32,155 nucleotides of DNA from positions 1 through 32,155 of the forward strand of contig JAYUKY010000103.1 in NCBI GenBank assembly GCA_043764015.1. The letters are read 5' to 3'. The position numbers were made by a program, and so were the translations under genes. The notes under the pieces are model-generated. The model was not told where the DNA came from and did not search any database. It worked only from the letters and a program-made list of their open reading frames with translations. Source of the DNA: JANYGM01 sp043764015 (GTDB taxonomy: Bacteria > Bacteroidota > Bacteroidia > Cytophagales > Thermonemataceae). Shown here piece after piece: positions 17,814 through 25,827 of this stretch; positions within the stretch are counted from its first letter, which is position 1; every line of letters begins with the position of its first letter.

Positions 17814-18911
17814 ATGCAAATTAATGCCACTATTACAGGTATAAAATATCAGAGTTATCTCACTAATGATTTAGAAAAAATAATGTTAGAGAATTTTGAT
17901 ATAAATACTTGTCCGACTTCTTGCATTATTGAAGATAAAAAGGTGAATTTTGCTATCTCAAAATGGGTTTCTCCTAAGCGTACACGCTCCTATCCGTATG
18001 AGAGAGTTTATAATACGTTGTCAAATGGTAAGAAAATAACAGTTATTCCTATCGTGAAAGATGAAGGTTTTGATGGAGATAGAGATTTTATTCAATGGGA
18101 TACTATTTCTTTGATGTCTTTACTTGATGTTTATGTGGTTTTGGCGTATTATAACACAGCAGAAAAAAGCAAAAGATATAAAAATAAAATCACTAATCAA
18201 AAGTTTGATAATCAATATATTATCAATAAAATAAATGAAATTTCTGCTTATCATAGTTCTGCATTGCATTGGAATTTGAAAGAATTAAATGATAATTTTA
18301 GTGATATTATTGACAATGTGAAAAGTAATTATGCTGAAATTGGTAAGAAAACGGGCGTAAAAATGCACAATGAGCAAGGTATAGATAGTTTTCAGGAAGT
18401 TATTAAAAACAGTTTGGAGGAGTTTATGGTATTTTCTCGCAAAAAAGCAAAAGATGCTCAAAGTAGAGAATTTGTAACTTTACAACCAAAAGAAAGCCTA
18501 CAAACTTTGACAAAATCTAAAATAACCATTACTAATTACTTAGGTGGGCAATATTTTTTGACTGTTGATGAAATTTTAATTGAAAAAGATAATATCAAAC
18601 TCATAGAAGCCAAGCACTCAAAATCAAGCATTTTACCAAGTAAAAGTGATATAAAAGATGGACTTTTAAAAATGATTTTGTATAGCAATTTTCAGAATAT
18701 TGAAATAGAAGAAAAATCTTATAATGCAAGTCCTATTTTACTTTTAACTTCTGCAAAAATCAACTCTGAAATCAGTTCTAAGCATAAAAAAAGTGAAATA
18801 GAAGAATTTTATAAGAAAAATAATATAAAAATAGTACAACGGAATTTTATAGAACTACTTTTTGAAGAAGCAAATATTAATAATTTTTTAGTTATTTTAA
18901 ACAAAGGATAA
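17814..18911 (+). CDS. Putative type II restriction endonuclease, PD-(D/E)XK fold
   Basis: 365 aa, not recognised as a named enzyme. The C-terminal third carries a plausible nuclease core: GGQYFLTVDEIL with Asp252, then IKLIEAKH with Glu265 and Lys267 (D-x12-E-x-K). The following segment, SDIKDGLLKMILYSNFQN, is of the type often seen after this motif. The N-terminal two thirds (SYPYERVYNTLS, WDTISLMSLLDVYVVLAYYN) probably handle specificity. The gene ends 3 bp before an adenine methyltransferase start, the classic partner arrangement, which is the main argument for a restriction role. The recognition site is unknown. The two R-M genes are very AT-rich, consistent with transfer. Confidence 0.75.
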   Translation: MQINATITGIKYQSYLTNDLEKIMLENFDINTCPTSCIIEDKKVNFAISKWVSPKRTRSYPYERVYNTLSNGKKITVIPIVKDEGFDGDRDFIQWDTISLMSLLDVYVVLAYYNTAEKSKRYKNKITNQKFDNQYIINKINEISAYHSSALHWNLKELNDNFSDIIDNVKSNYAEIGKKTGVKMHNEQGIDSFQEVIKNSLEEFMVFSRKKAKDAQSREFVTLQPKESLQTLTKSKITITNYLGGQYFLTVDEILIEKDNIKLIEAKHSKSSILPSKSDIKDGLLKMILYSNFQNIEIEEKSYNASPILLLTSAKINSEISSKHKKSEIEEFYKKNNIKIVQRNFIELLFEEANINNFLVILNKG

Positions 18912-18914
18912 GTA

Positions 18915-19778
18915 ATGATAAAAAGCCCTTTACGCTATCCAGGTGGCAAAAGTAGAGCCATAGAAAAAATAATTCCTCTTGTTCCTGCTTTTGAGGAGTT
19001 TAGAGAGCCTTTTGTGGGTGGCGGCTCTGTTTTTTTGACACTCAAACAACTTTATCCAGATAAAAAATTTTGGATAAATGATTTGTATTTTGAATTATAT
19101 AAATTTTGGGAATATGTGCAGAAAGATTTGGAAAGTGTTATAAATCAAGTGAATACATGGAAAAAAGAATATCAAAACGGTAAAGAATTACACCAATTTT
19201 TAGGTAAAAATATAGCTGATTTTGATGATATAAAAAAAGCAAGTGCATTTTTTGTTTTTAATAGAATTACGTTTTCAGGGACGACAGAAGCAGGCGGATT
19301 TTCGGAGCAAGCATTTCAAAACCGTTTTACTACTACAAGTATTGAACGCTTAGAGCTTCTAAATCAAGTAGTTAGAGAAATAGAAATTACTAATAATGAT
19401 TATAAAGAAGTCGTGGAAAAAGAAGGTGAAAATGTATTTATTTTCTTAGACCCACCCTATCTTTCTGCTACAAAATCAGCTCTTTATGGAAAAAAAGGCA
19501 TATTACACAAAGATTTTGACCACGAAAGATTTTCAGAAATAATGAAAAAATGTACTCATAATTGGCTAATTACGTATGATAATTGTGAATATATCAAAGA
19601 TTTGTTTTCTTTTGCGCATATTACAGAATGGGATTTGATGTATGGAATGCGTAATCAAACCAAAACTTCAGACCAATTAGGAAAGGAAATATTTATCTCA
19701 AATTACGTAATTCCTTCATTATCAAATAATAAAAAACAAATAATTTCTAAACAAACAACACTACAATTAGAATTTTAA
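18915..19778 (+). CDS. D12-class DNA adenine N6-methyltransferase
   Basis: 287-aa Dam-like enzyme that methylates adenine to protect DNA from the adjacent endonuclease. Motif X is LRYPGGKSRAIEKI (6-19), motif I is FREPFVGGGSVFL (29-41) for AdoMet binding, and the catalytic motif IV is DPPY (179-182, in IFLDPPYLSATK). The C-terminal region has WDLMYGMRNQTKTSDQLGKE. Length is typical for the D12 class. The start codon follows the endonuclease stop by 3 bp, implying coupled translation. The cluster sits between the oxidoreductase and miaB genes. The target sequence cannot be read from these motifs. Confidence 0.9.
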   Translation: MIKSPLRYPGGKSRAIEKIIPLVPAFEEFREPFVGGGSVFLTLKQLYPDKKFWINDLYFELYKFWEYVQKDLESVINQVNTWKKEYQNGKELHQFLGKNIADFDDIKKASAFFVFNRITFSGTTEAGGFSEQAFQNRFTTTSIERLELLNQVVREIEITNNDYKEVVEKEGENVFIFLDPPYLSATKSALYGKKGILHKDFDHERFSEIMKKCTHNWLITYDNCEYIKDLFSFAHITEWDLMYGMRNQTKTSDQLGKEIFISNYVIPSLSNNKKQIISKQTTLQLEF

Positions 19779-19820
19779 AGTTGATTTTTAGAAATCTATT
19801 GAAAATAATTTTACAAAAAA

Positions 19821-21314
19821 ATGAAACAAATCATCTCTGAAATAGACATAATAGACATTGATACGGAAGCTTGTGAGCTTCCTCGTATTTCTGTGAGCAA
19901 AAATACGGGCAAGACACGCAAAATGTATATTGAAAGTTACGGCTGTCAGATGAATTTTGCTGATAGCGAGGTTGTTACAGCTATTATGCACGAAAACGGC
20001 TTTGATACCACAGACAAGCCCGAAAATGCTGATGTTATTTTCCTAAATACCTGCGCTATTCGTGATAATGCAGAGCAAAAAGTACGTTTTCGTTTGATGC
20101 ACCTCAAGGGTTACAAAAAACGCAATCCGTTGCTTACTATTGGCGTGCTTGGTTGTATGGCTGAACGCCTCAAAACACAACTTTTAGAGGAAGAAAAAAT
20201 GGTAGACATTGTCGCAGGACCTGATTCTTACCGTGATTTGCCCAATCTTGTGGGGAAAGTTGATGATGGAGAAAAAGGTGTAAATGTCTTTCTTTCTAGG
20301 GAAGAAACGTATGCAGATATTGCGCCTGTACGCCTACATTCCAACGGAATTAGTGCTTTTGTGTCTATTATGAGAGGTTGTGATAATATGTGTTCGTTTT
20401 GCGTTGTGCCTTACACACGTGGGCGTGAGCGTAGCAGAAGCGTTTATTCTATCCTCAAAGAAGTGCAGGAACTTATTGATAATGGCTTTAAAGAAGTGGT
20501 TTTATTGGGTCAAAATGTGGATTCTTACCTTTGGACTTCTGATGAAAAAATCATTTCGTCCAAACAATATGAAAAATTCTTAAAAACAAGTGAAAATGCT
20601 AGCGTAATGCTGGAAAATACAGAAGTTGTAAATTTTGCACAACTCCTTGAAAAAGTGGCACTTATGTCGGCTGATATGCGTGTGCGTTTTTCTACATCTC
20701 ACCCGAAAGATATTACAGATGAAGTGCTTTATACTATGAAAAAGTACGAAAATATCTGTAAATCAATTCATTTGCCTGTGCAAAGTGGTAATTCTCGTAT
20801 TTTGAAACTAATGAACCGCACTTATGATAGAGAATGGTATTTGGAGCGTGTGGCGGCTATTAGACGCATTTTGGGAGATACTTGTGCTATTAGTTCTGAT
20901 ATGATTACTGGTTTTTGTACAGAAACAGAAGAGGAACACCAAGATACGCTTTCTATCATTGATTTGGTGGAATATGACTATGCTTATACGTTTTTTTACT
21001 CTGAACGTCCTGCCACGCCTGCAGAAAAAAAACTGGCTGATGATATTCCGTTGGAAACTAAAAAACGCCGTTTGGAAGAAGTTATAGCCGTTCAGAGGGC
21101 AATGTCGTATAAGAGAAATTTGTTAGATGTTGGTAAAGTGCATAAGATTTTGGTTGATGGTTTTTCTAAGAAATCAGAAGATTTTTTACAAGGAAAAACA
21201 AGTCAAAATAAAGTAGTTATTTTTGCCAAAAAACGACATCAAAAAGGAGATTATGTCAATGTTTTGGTAACAAATTGCTCTGGTGGAACGCTGCTTGGTG
21301 AAAGTGTGGAATAA
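19821..21314 (+). CDS. miaB: MiaB, tRNA-2-methylthio-N6-dimethylallyladenosine synthase
   Basis: 497-aa radical-SAM methylthiotransferase that adds a methylthio group to i6A37 of tRNAs reading UNN codons. The N-terminal UPF0004 domain holds three cluster cysteines: Cys42 (ESYGCQMNFADSE), Cys78 (LNTCAIRDNAEQK) and Cys112 (GVLGCMAER). The radical-SAM CxxxCxxC is at Cys187, Cys191 and Cys194 (MRGCDNMCSFCVVPYTRGRE). A C-terminal TRAM domain follows (VHKILVDGFSKKS...NVLVTNCSGGTLLGE). The N-terminal extension before MYIESYGC and an insertion around 235-280 are usual for Bacteroidota MiaB. It begins 42 bp after the methyltransferase gene. Confidence 0.96.
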   Translation: MKQIISEIDIIDIDTEACELPRISVSKNTGKTRKMYIESYGCQMNFADSEVVTAIMHENGFDTTDKPENADVIFLNTCAIRDNAEQKVRFRLMHLKGYKKRNPLLTIGVLGCMAERLKTQLLEEEKMVDIVAGPDSYRDLPNLVGKVDDGEKGVNVFLSREETYADIAPVRLHSNGISAFVSIMRGCDNMCSFCVVPYTRGRERSRSVYSILKEVQELIDNGFKEVVLLGQNVDSYLWTSDEKIISSKQYEKFLKTSENASVMLENTEVVNFAQLLEKVALMSADMRVRFSTSHPKDITDEVLYTMKKYENICKSIHLPVQSGNSRILKLMNRTYDREWYLERVAAIRRILGDTCAISSDMITGFCTETEEEHQDTLSIIDLVEYDYAYTFFYSERPATPAEKKLADDIPLETKKRRLEEVIAVQRAMSYKRNLLDVGKVHKILVDGFSKKSEDFLQGKTSQNKVVIFAKKRHQKGDYVNVLVTNCSGGTLLGESVE

Positions 21315-21646
21315 AAGTAAAAAAGAATCTCCAAAAATCAATATGTGTGATATTCTAAATTAAGAAGTTGTTTAGAATTAAACAAAAAGTATAAATACCT
21401 CATTATCAATAAATTATAAGTAACCTTGCGAAAAGTAACTTTGCATCCTTTGTATATATATTCTTTGCACTTAAAAATATAGCTATAATTATTCTTATTT
21501 CAAGTTCAATATGGGTGTCATTTATAGTTTATTTATGGTTTCGTTATGCTCATATTGGTCAGTATTTTTGGAATAAGAATTATTACAGTCGGTTATTTTT
21601 AAGCATTTAATAATCTTTATAAGTAATAAGACTTATTAAAACGGAT

Positions 21647-21708
21647 AAACCCTAAGGGTGTAACCTTTTGATATTCAAAGTTTTAACCAACTTACACCTT
21701 TAGGATTT
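21647..21708. repeat. Inverted repeat with CCTAAGGGTGTAA core
   Basis: Arms at 21647-21663 (AAACCCTAAGGGTGTAA) and 21692-21708 (reverse complement close to AAATCCTAAAGGTGTAA) with a 28-nt loop and about two mismatches. There is no T-run, so it is not an obvious terminator. It might be a dispersed repeat or a structured RNA. Confidence 0.45.
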
Positions 21709-21757
21709 TGTGCCATTCAATAAGCTCAATTACTTAACACAGTTAATGATATAATCA

Positions 21758-21869
21758 ATGAAAACACAACCAATAATTTTTTGAGAAAAAGGAAGTAATA
21801 GAAACGCTCCAGAGTACTATTGCTGATGAAGTGGCAGAAGCACTAGCAAAATTGACTAAAACGACATAA
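21758..21869 (+). pseudogene. Frameshifted mini-ORF (about 36 codons)
   Basis: An ATG at 21758 opens MKTQPIIF and runs into TGA inside a six-T tract. Removing one T joins it to FEKKEVIETLQSTIADEVAE...KLTKTT and a TAA at 21867-21869, directly before a strong terminator. The joined peptide looks helical and acidic, like the first helix of some excisionase or HTH proteins, but no DNA-binding domain follows. This could be a gene remnant, a programmed slip site or a sequencing error in the homopolymer. Confidence 0.35.
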
Positions 21870-21872
21870 TTT

Positions 21873-21904
21873 AAAAAGCCTTTTCACGTTTGGAAAGGCT
21901 TTTT
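21873..21904. terminator. Intrinsic terminator
   Basis: 11-bp perfect arms (AAAAAGCCTTT, 21873-21883, with 21894-21904), extendable by T-G and C-G pairs across the loop. It lies 3 bp after the mini-ORF stop and 90 bp before the next gene. The stem is closely related to the terminator at 22631-22664. Confidence 0.8.
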
Positions 21905-21961
21905 ATTGTATCTTGAAGTCAAAAAATTGTATTTTTGAGCGTTTTGGAACTAAATAAATCT

Positions 21962-21969
21962 TATCTTTG
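21962..21969 (+). promoter_or_regulatory. Candidate -7 box for the orphan nuclease-like gene
   Basis: TATCTTTG fits TAnnTTTG, 25 bp upstream of the ATG at 21995. TTTG motifs upstream (21934-21937 and 21943-21946) give spacings of 24 and 15 bp, neither ideal. Confidence 0.45.
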
Positions 21970-21994
21970 CGAAAGAAATTAAATCACAAATATT

Positions 21995-22627
21995 ATGAGA
22001 AATTTTGAAAACTGGGAAACGCAGGATATTGAAGTATCTTTTGATATTACGCAATCATATCAAATGCCTCTTTTGGAGGATTGGCTAAAATCTACTACTA
22101 TTACACTTGAGGATTATCAAACCGCACTAGCAGAAACCATTAAAATAAAACTATTCAAAAACGCAGATTTTTGGAATGAAGATGAATTGAAGTTGCAATT
22201 TATTGCACCCTTATTATTACTCGTTGATTATGACAATATTACAGATTGCAAAGTGTTTTCACAACGCTCAATTTCTGCAACTGTAAAAGGCATAGAAATA
22301 GGCGGTAGGGTTGATTTTGTATTAGCAAAAGGCAAACAAAAACCCACGAAACCTTATTTTTTTATTCACGAGTACAAGCAAGAAACTAAAAAAGGCTCAT
22401 CAGACCCCAAAGGGCAACTTCTTTCTGAAATGCTTGTAGCGCAAGTAAAAAATGAAGATAAAAATCCTATTTACGGCTGTTATGTGTTGGGTAGAAGTTG
22501 GTTTTTTGTTGTTCTCAATCATAACGAATATGCCGTAAGTAACGCCTATAATGCTTCTGATGAAAATATTTATAAAATTATTGCTATTTTAAGAAAAATA
22601 AAAGAATACATACAAGCAATGTTATAA
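21995..22627 (+). CDS. Orphan PD-(D/E)XK nuclease-like protein
   Basis: 210 aa with no signal peptide. A nuclease-type core can be read as Glu64 (NEDELKLQF), Asp107 (IGGRVDFVLAKG), Glu126-x-Lys128 (FFIHEYKQE), then Gln141 (PKGQLLSEMLVAQ). This E...D...ExK...Q series is the pattern of one branch of PD-(D/E)XK proteins, including N-terminal domains of type I restriction subunits. There is no methyltransferase, helicase or specificity subunit next to it, and it is flanked by terminators on both sides, so it is a single-gene unit. Similar stand-alone proteins occur as multicopy families in filamentous or gliding Bacteroidota and cyanobacteria (recollection). Activity and target are unknown. Confidence 0.7.
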   Translation: MRNFENWETQDIEVSFDITQSYQMPLLEDWLKSTTITLEDYQTALAETIKIKLFKNADFWNEDELKLQFIAPLLLLVDYDNITDCKVFSQRSISATVKGIEIGGRVDFVLAKGKQKPTKPYFFIHEYKQETKKGSSDPKGQLLSEMLVAQVKNEDKNPIYGCYVLGRSWFFVVLNHNEYAVSNAYNASDENIYKIIAILRKIKEYIQAML

Positions 22628-22630
22628 CTA

Positions 22631-22664
22631 AAAAAAGCCTTTCCAAGTTTGGAAAGACTTTTTT
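22631..22664. terminator. Bidirectional terminator between convergent genes
   Basis: 16-nt arms (22631-22646 and 22649-22664) with one C-A mismatch, flanked by an A-run and a T-run. It starts 3 bp after the nuclease-like gene and serves the convergent sprE-like gene as well. Confidence 0.8.
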
Positions 22665-22705
22665 GTATTTTTGTATTTGATTTTATTCCCACTTTAGGGA
22701 GTTTT

Positions 22706-24856
22706 CTACTTCTTTTTATTGATTTCTGCAAGTATCTGCTTCGCTACGTCAGCGAGTTGTCCACGCTGAAAAGTACGCACAAAACGCTCTAATTCCATTT
22801 TATAAATGTCTTTGTGTTGCAATTTACCTGCGCAAAGCGTTTCCATAAACATAATTTTATCAGAAATATCATTGTCAGCGTATTTTTCTACCAATTCACA
22901 AATTTTAGCTTGTGCTTGTGGATATTCCTTGAAACGGTAATGTGTATGCGCTTGCTCATATATAGCGTGAATGGTCTTATTAAGCGTTTCTTGCTCGCTC
23001 ATATAATTAGGATTTCCCCAAATCTTAGTAAAATTAGAAGTAGGAAAATCTCTATTTAGTTTCATAACTTGCTCATTCATAGCAGTTTCATTCTTTTGGT
23101 TTTTGTAAAGCATAGCAAGCAAATAAAGCACTTCTGGTGCATTTTTTGCGGTATAAAACCTCTCCAAATACTTCTTATACATTATTTCTGCTTCTTTGTA
23201 CTCGTCCAACTGAAAATTATAAATTTTGCCTAGCGCATACATAGCCACCTCCAAACGTGCCAAAGAGGCTGCTTTTTCCTCTTGTGTTTTGGGTAATTTA
23301 CTTATCAAATCTTTCTTTATTTTCTCTACTTTTTCGTTGATAAGGTCATTTTCTGATGTTTCTTTTGGTTGAATATTTTTGAGTGGCGTTTGTTGGGCAT
23401 AATCCGCAGGGTTTACGAGTGCCACACGAGATTGCAAACGCCAGCCATCTACAAGTGGTCTATTGCCCCATTTTTTGATAAAATCCGACTTACCTTTGTT
23501 CACTGTTTGGATATTATCAAAATAAAAAGCAGCTAAACTTTGCGTGGCACTCACAAGTGTTCCACCATCTGTAAACGTGGTATTTTCACGCTTTCTGATG
23601 CGTTCTTTACGTTTTTTATCTTTTGCGAAAGTAAGTTTTACCTCTTTTGTGATAGCGTCTGTTAAATATTTATCTCTATCATTTTCAGGCATTTGCGCAA
23701 GACGTTGCAAACTATCCTCACTTTCAAAAACGGTGATATGCGTTACAAATTCTTTGAGATTTTGCGTTCTTTTAGCTATTTTTTCGTAGCGTTCTTCTGA
23801 TTTTGGCAAAGCAATCATTGTAGAATCATAATAAGATTTTGCAATGACATATTTGCGCAATTTCTCATAATTTAGCTCCGCAATACGCAAAAACAGATAA
23901 GATTTTCTATTTGCATCTTTGCTTACTTCTGCGCCCAAAAGCAGGTATTCTACAGCATCATTTGTCTTTTTTCTTTTTAGCTCAAAATCAGCTAATTTAT
24001 TGTAAATAATATCTTGATATTCAATGTTTTTCTCGTCATTAAGTGCTTTTTTTAGTTTTCTTTCAATGCTTTTTTCTGAACGGTTTTCAGGGCTATTTTG
24101 CAAAACGCCAAGCGTTGCTTGCATACGTAATTCATAGTTTGGATTACATTTAAGCGCCTTTTTAAAGTTTTTGTAGGCATCAGCCGGCTTTTCTTGTTGT
24201 TGATAAATTTGCCCTAAAAGAAAATAAATCCGCCCTTTTTGCTCACTTCTTTTCATACGAGGAATAGCAAGTTCTAGGCTTTTGCGAGTACGTTCCAAAT
24301 CCTTTTTTTCACGGTACAAATGCGCCTGAATAAGATAAAAATCATCATAATTTGATTTTTCAATTTTCTTCTTTTTAAGTAAATTTTTGACTTCTTCTGC
24401 TTGTGCAAACTCATTACGTTCTGCATACAAAAACATCAACGTCATTAGGGCTTGCTGACGTGTTGCTTGCTCCGTAAACTTGACATTGAGGTATTTGAGC
24501 GTACTTGTGGCATTGGCAAAATCACGCAAATAAAGCCTAGACTTGCCCACAAGCAAATAAGCATCATCTATCCACTTACTTTTTGGGTGGCGTTCTATGG
24601 CAAAAGCGGCGTGTTTGATGGCTAAATCAAAATCTTTGCTCATTCCTTTCTGCTGATTTGTATCAGTAGGAATAAAAACGTGCAAAGGCTTATTAAAATC
24701 ATCTTTACGGGCATCAAAGAGCTTTTTTTCAGCTTCTTTCATTTTTTCTTTTGCTAAGAAATAGCCATTATATTGTGCCGTTGTATTTTGATAGATTTTG
24801 GTGGAACAACCACACAAAAGCACTATCAACAACGAAAAAAAAAGGTTTTTTAACAT
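22706..24856 (-). CDS. sprE: SprE/PorW-like TPR lipoprotein of the type IX secretion system
   Basis: 716-aa lipoprotein with a short signal and lipobox LCGC (Cys17). After the anchor, KIYQNTTAQYNGYFLAKEKM matches the usual start of PorW/SprE proteins. A long array of TPR-like helices follows (IERHPKSKWIDDAYLLVGKS, ALMTLMFLYAERNEFAQAEE, GRIYFLLGQIYQQQEKPADA), with a charged linker near 395-420 and a second TPR block after 530 (AMYALGKIYNFQLDEYKEAE). PorW/SprE is a periplasmic-side lipoprotein required for T9SS secretion and, in gliding species, motility. The presence in this window of a protein with a T9SS sorting domain agrees. The assignment rests on N-terminal pattern and architecture; a generic TPR lipoprotein is the alternative. 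Confidence 0.75.
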   Translation of the reverse strand: MLKNLFFSLLIVLLCGCSTKIYQNTTAQYNGYFLAKEKMKEAEKKLFDARKDDFNKPLHVFIPTDTNQQKGMSKDFDLAIKHAAFAIERHPKSKWIDDAYLLVGKSRLYLRDFANATSTLKYLNVKFTEQATRQQALMTLMFLYAERNEFAQAEEVKNLLKKKKIEKSNYDDFYLIQAHLYREKKDLERTRKSLELAIPRMKRSEQKGRIYFLLGQIYQQQEKPADAYKNFKKALKCNPNYELRMQATLGVLQNSPENRSEKSIERKLKKALNDEKNIEYQDIIYNKLADFELKRKKTNDAVEYLLLGAEVSKDANRKSYLFLRIAELNYEKLRKYVIAKSYYDSTMIALPKSEERYEKIAKRTQNLKEFVTHITVFESEDSLQRLAQMPENDRDKYLTDAITKEVKLTFAKDKKRKERIRKRENTTFTDGGTLVSATQSLAAFYFDNIQTVNKGKSDFIKKWGNRPLVDGWRLQSRVALVNPADYAQQTPLKNIQPKETSENDLINEKVEKIKKDLISKLPKTQEEKAASLARLEVAMYALGKIYNFQLDEYKEAEIMYKKYLERFYTAKNAPEVLYLLAMLYKNQKNETAMNEQVMKLNRDFPTSNFTKIWGNPNYMSEQETLNKTIHAIYEQAHTHYRFKEYPQAQAKICELVEKYADNDISDKIMFMETLCAGKLQHKDIYKMELERFVRTFQRGQLADVAKQILAEINKKK

Positions 24857-24892
24857 AGTTTTTAATTATTTTTTTGCATACTTTGCTTTTTG

Positions 24893-24920
24893 TGAAGTCA
24901 GGTGTTTCCACCTGACTTCA
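24893..24920. repeat. Palindromic repeat, copy 1
   Basis: Perfect 12-bp arms TGAAGTCAGGTG / CACCTGACTTCA with loop TTTC. Its core GTCAGGTGTTTCCACCTGAC reappears, inverted and with one base changed, at 24970-24995. It lies just upstream of the sprE-like gene. Confidence 0.75.
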
Positions 24921-24969
24921 ATAATGCGCTTTTGTATTTTCCTAAAAACGAAGATTTAAAAGCACGCTT

Positions 24970-24995
24970 GTTGTCAGGTAGAAACACCTGACAAC
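24970..24995. repeat. Palindromic repeat, copy 2 (inverted)
   Basis: Perfect 10-bp arms GTTGTCAGGT / ACCTGACAAC around AGAAAC. Read on the minus strand the core is GTCAGGTGTTTCTACCTGAC, the same as copy 1 apart from one base. It lies downstream (minus strand) of the duplicated gene tail at 25044-25105. Confidence 0.75.
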
Positions 24996-25043
24996 ACAGG
25001 AAAATTATTGATAATTAAGATTTTAGTTATTTTAGTTATTCAA

Positions 25044-25105
25044 TTTACTCCAATTCCAGTTCTTGCTCAATTAGCTTATTTTTAGTTTTTCTATCTTTTT
25101 TTGAT
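25044..25105 (-). pseudogene. Detached 3' end of the 182-aa gene (direct repeat 1)
   Basis: On the minus strand this reads SKKDRKTKNKLIEQELELE followed by a stop, nearly identical to the C-terminus of the 182-aa protein at 25828-26376 (KKERKTKNKLIEQELELE). The DNA repeat spans 25044-25110 here and 25827-25891 there, about 65 bp with very few differences and a one-base T-run change. No start codon or upstream body remains; the retropepsin gene lies directly upstream and its stop at 25109 touches the repeat edge. Confidence 0.85.
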
Positions 25106-25108
25106 ATT

Positions 25109-25504
25109 TTAAATGTCAATACTTATTTCATTTTTGGGTATATCAATGCAAAATTTATGTTCTCTCAAAAAATCAATACCTATAACACCATCATAATCAG
25201 AGGTAATTCCGTGAGCCAAAAAATCATAAACTTGTACTTCAAAATTAGTTTTAATAATTCCCAAACATTCTAGTTGCTCCAAATCATAAGTTTCTACAAC
25301 AATTATTCCATTTGAAGTTTCTATTTCCTGTTCTCCTTTGCTATTTTTCAGTTCATATCCAGAAAAATATAAAACATTACTATCTATTGTGGTGTGTGTT
25401 GCAGCAGTATCAAGCACAAGACGAAATTTATATTTCTTTGAAATAGAAGCATTTACAATAATTACATCTTCATCTGTTAAAAGTTCAAAAGCAAAGTTTT
25501 TCAT
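25109..25504 (-). CDS. Retropepsin-like aspartic protease
   Basis: 131-aa single-domain protease-like protein. The catalytic motif is LVLDTAATHTTID, with Asp32 in DTAA (a variant of the DTGA/DSGA loop). The second hallmark is DGVIGIDFLREHKFCIDI near the C-terminus, the hydrophobic-hydrophobic-Gly strand of retropepsin-type domains. Such enzymes act as homodimers, each monomer giving one Asp. There is no signal peptide, so it is probably cytoplasmic. Its ATG overlaps the TGA of the upstream 81-aa gene (ATGA, 25501-25504), implying coupled translation and a functional pair. Substrates are unknown. It lies inside the direct-repeat-bounded cassette. Confidence 0.85.
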   Translation of the reverse strand: MKNFAFELLTDEDVIIVNASISKKYKFRLVLDTAATHTTIDSNVLYFSGYELKNSKGEQEIETSNGIIVVETYDLEQLECLGIIKTNFEVQVYDFLAHGITSDYDGVIGIDFLREHKFCIDIPKNEISIDI

Positions 25505-25746
25505 ATTTTTTTCAGTATTCCAATTTTACGAGATTGTTTTAAATTCCCTGCAAAAGCAATAGTAACTGTTTCAAAATCAGCCGTTTTATTTCTACCAATA
25601 TAACAAACTTCTTTTTTATCTTTGCTATGATACACAACTATTCCACCCAAAATAGAGGTGTTTTTCATTTCAGGATTACCCAAAAGCACCCATTCATTAG
25701 GGTATTTCTCTTTGACTTCATTAAAATCCGTATATGTATTTTCCAT
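25501..25746 (-). CDS. Small partner protein of the retropepsin
   Basis: 81 aa from the ATG at 25746 (MENTYTDFNEVKEKYPNEWV); a longer reading needs a TTG at 25764. The KYPNEWVLLGNPE start, then ILGGIVVYHSKDKKEV and a basic C-terminus KQSRKIGILKKI, suggest a compact alpha/beta protein. I recall similar small 'KYPxEWV' proteins encoded directly upstream of retropepsin-like genes in cyanobacteria and other Bacteroidota; this needs checking. The 4-bp overlap with the protease gene suggests an inhibitor, adaptor or substrate (inference). A -7-like TAATTTTG sits just upstream, so the pair may have its own promoter. Confidence 0.75.
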   Translation of the reverse strand: MENTYTDFNEVKEKYPNEWVLLGNPEMKNTSILGGIVVYHSKDKKEVCYIGRNKTADFETVTIAFAGNLKQSRKIGILKKI

Positions 25747-25761
25747 CTTATTTAAATATTT

Positions 25762-25769
25762 CAAAATTA
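25762..25769 (-). promoter_or_regulatory. Candidate -7 box for the retropepsin cassette
   Basis: Minus-strand TAATTTTG, a full match to TAnnTTTG, 15 bp upstream of the ATG at 25746. The 81-bp gap from the preceding gene would let the pair be transcribed independently. Confidence 0.45.
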
Positions 25770-25787
25770 TTTTTTTTACTTTTTGTT

Positions 25788-25813
25788 GTTGTCAAGAGGA
25801 AACACCTAACAAC
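25788..25813. repeat. Palindromic repeat, copy 3 (degenerate)
   Basis: Same 26-nt layout and orientation as the copy at 24970-24995: GTTGTCA, a changed 4-nt block, GAAACACCT, then ACAAC. It differs at about five positions, which weakens the stem. It follows the intact end of the 182-aa gene, just as copy 2 follows the detached end. Confidence 0.65.
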
Positions 25814-25827
25814 ACAGAAATGTCCTT

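Larger units (their letters stand above)
21315..21994. other. 680-bp spacer after miaB
   Basis: AT-rich and without an intact ORF of useful size. It contains a -7-like TAACTTTG at 21436-21443 with no gene behind it, a long inverted repeat (21647-21708), a frameshifted mini-ORF (21758-21869), a terminator (21873-21904) and the promoter region of the next gene. It could be the scar of a decayed gene. Confidence 0.6.

Noticed and set aside
21491..21580. Inverted ATTCTTATTT / GAATAAGAAT arms in the spacer after miaB
   Set aside because: About ten AT-rich bases with a 70-nt loop; expected by chance at this base composition.
24893..24995. Two-repeat CRISPR-like arrangement
   Set aside because: The repeats are inverted palindromes with one irregular spacer and no cas genes; not a CRISPR array.
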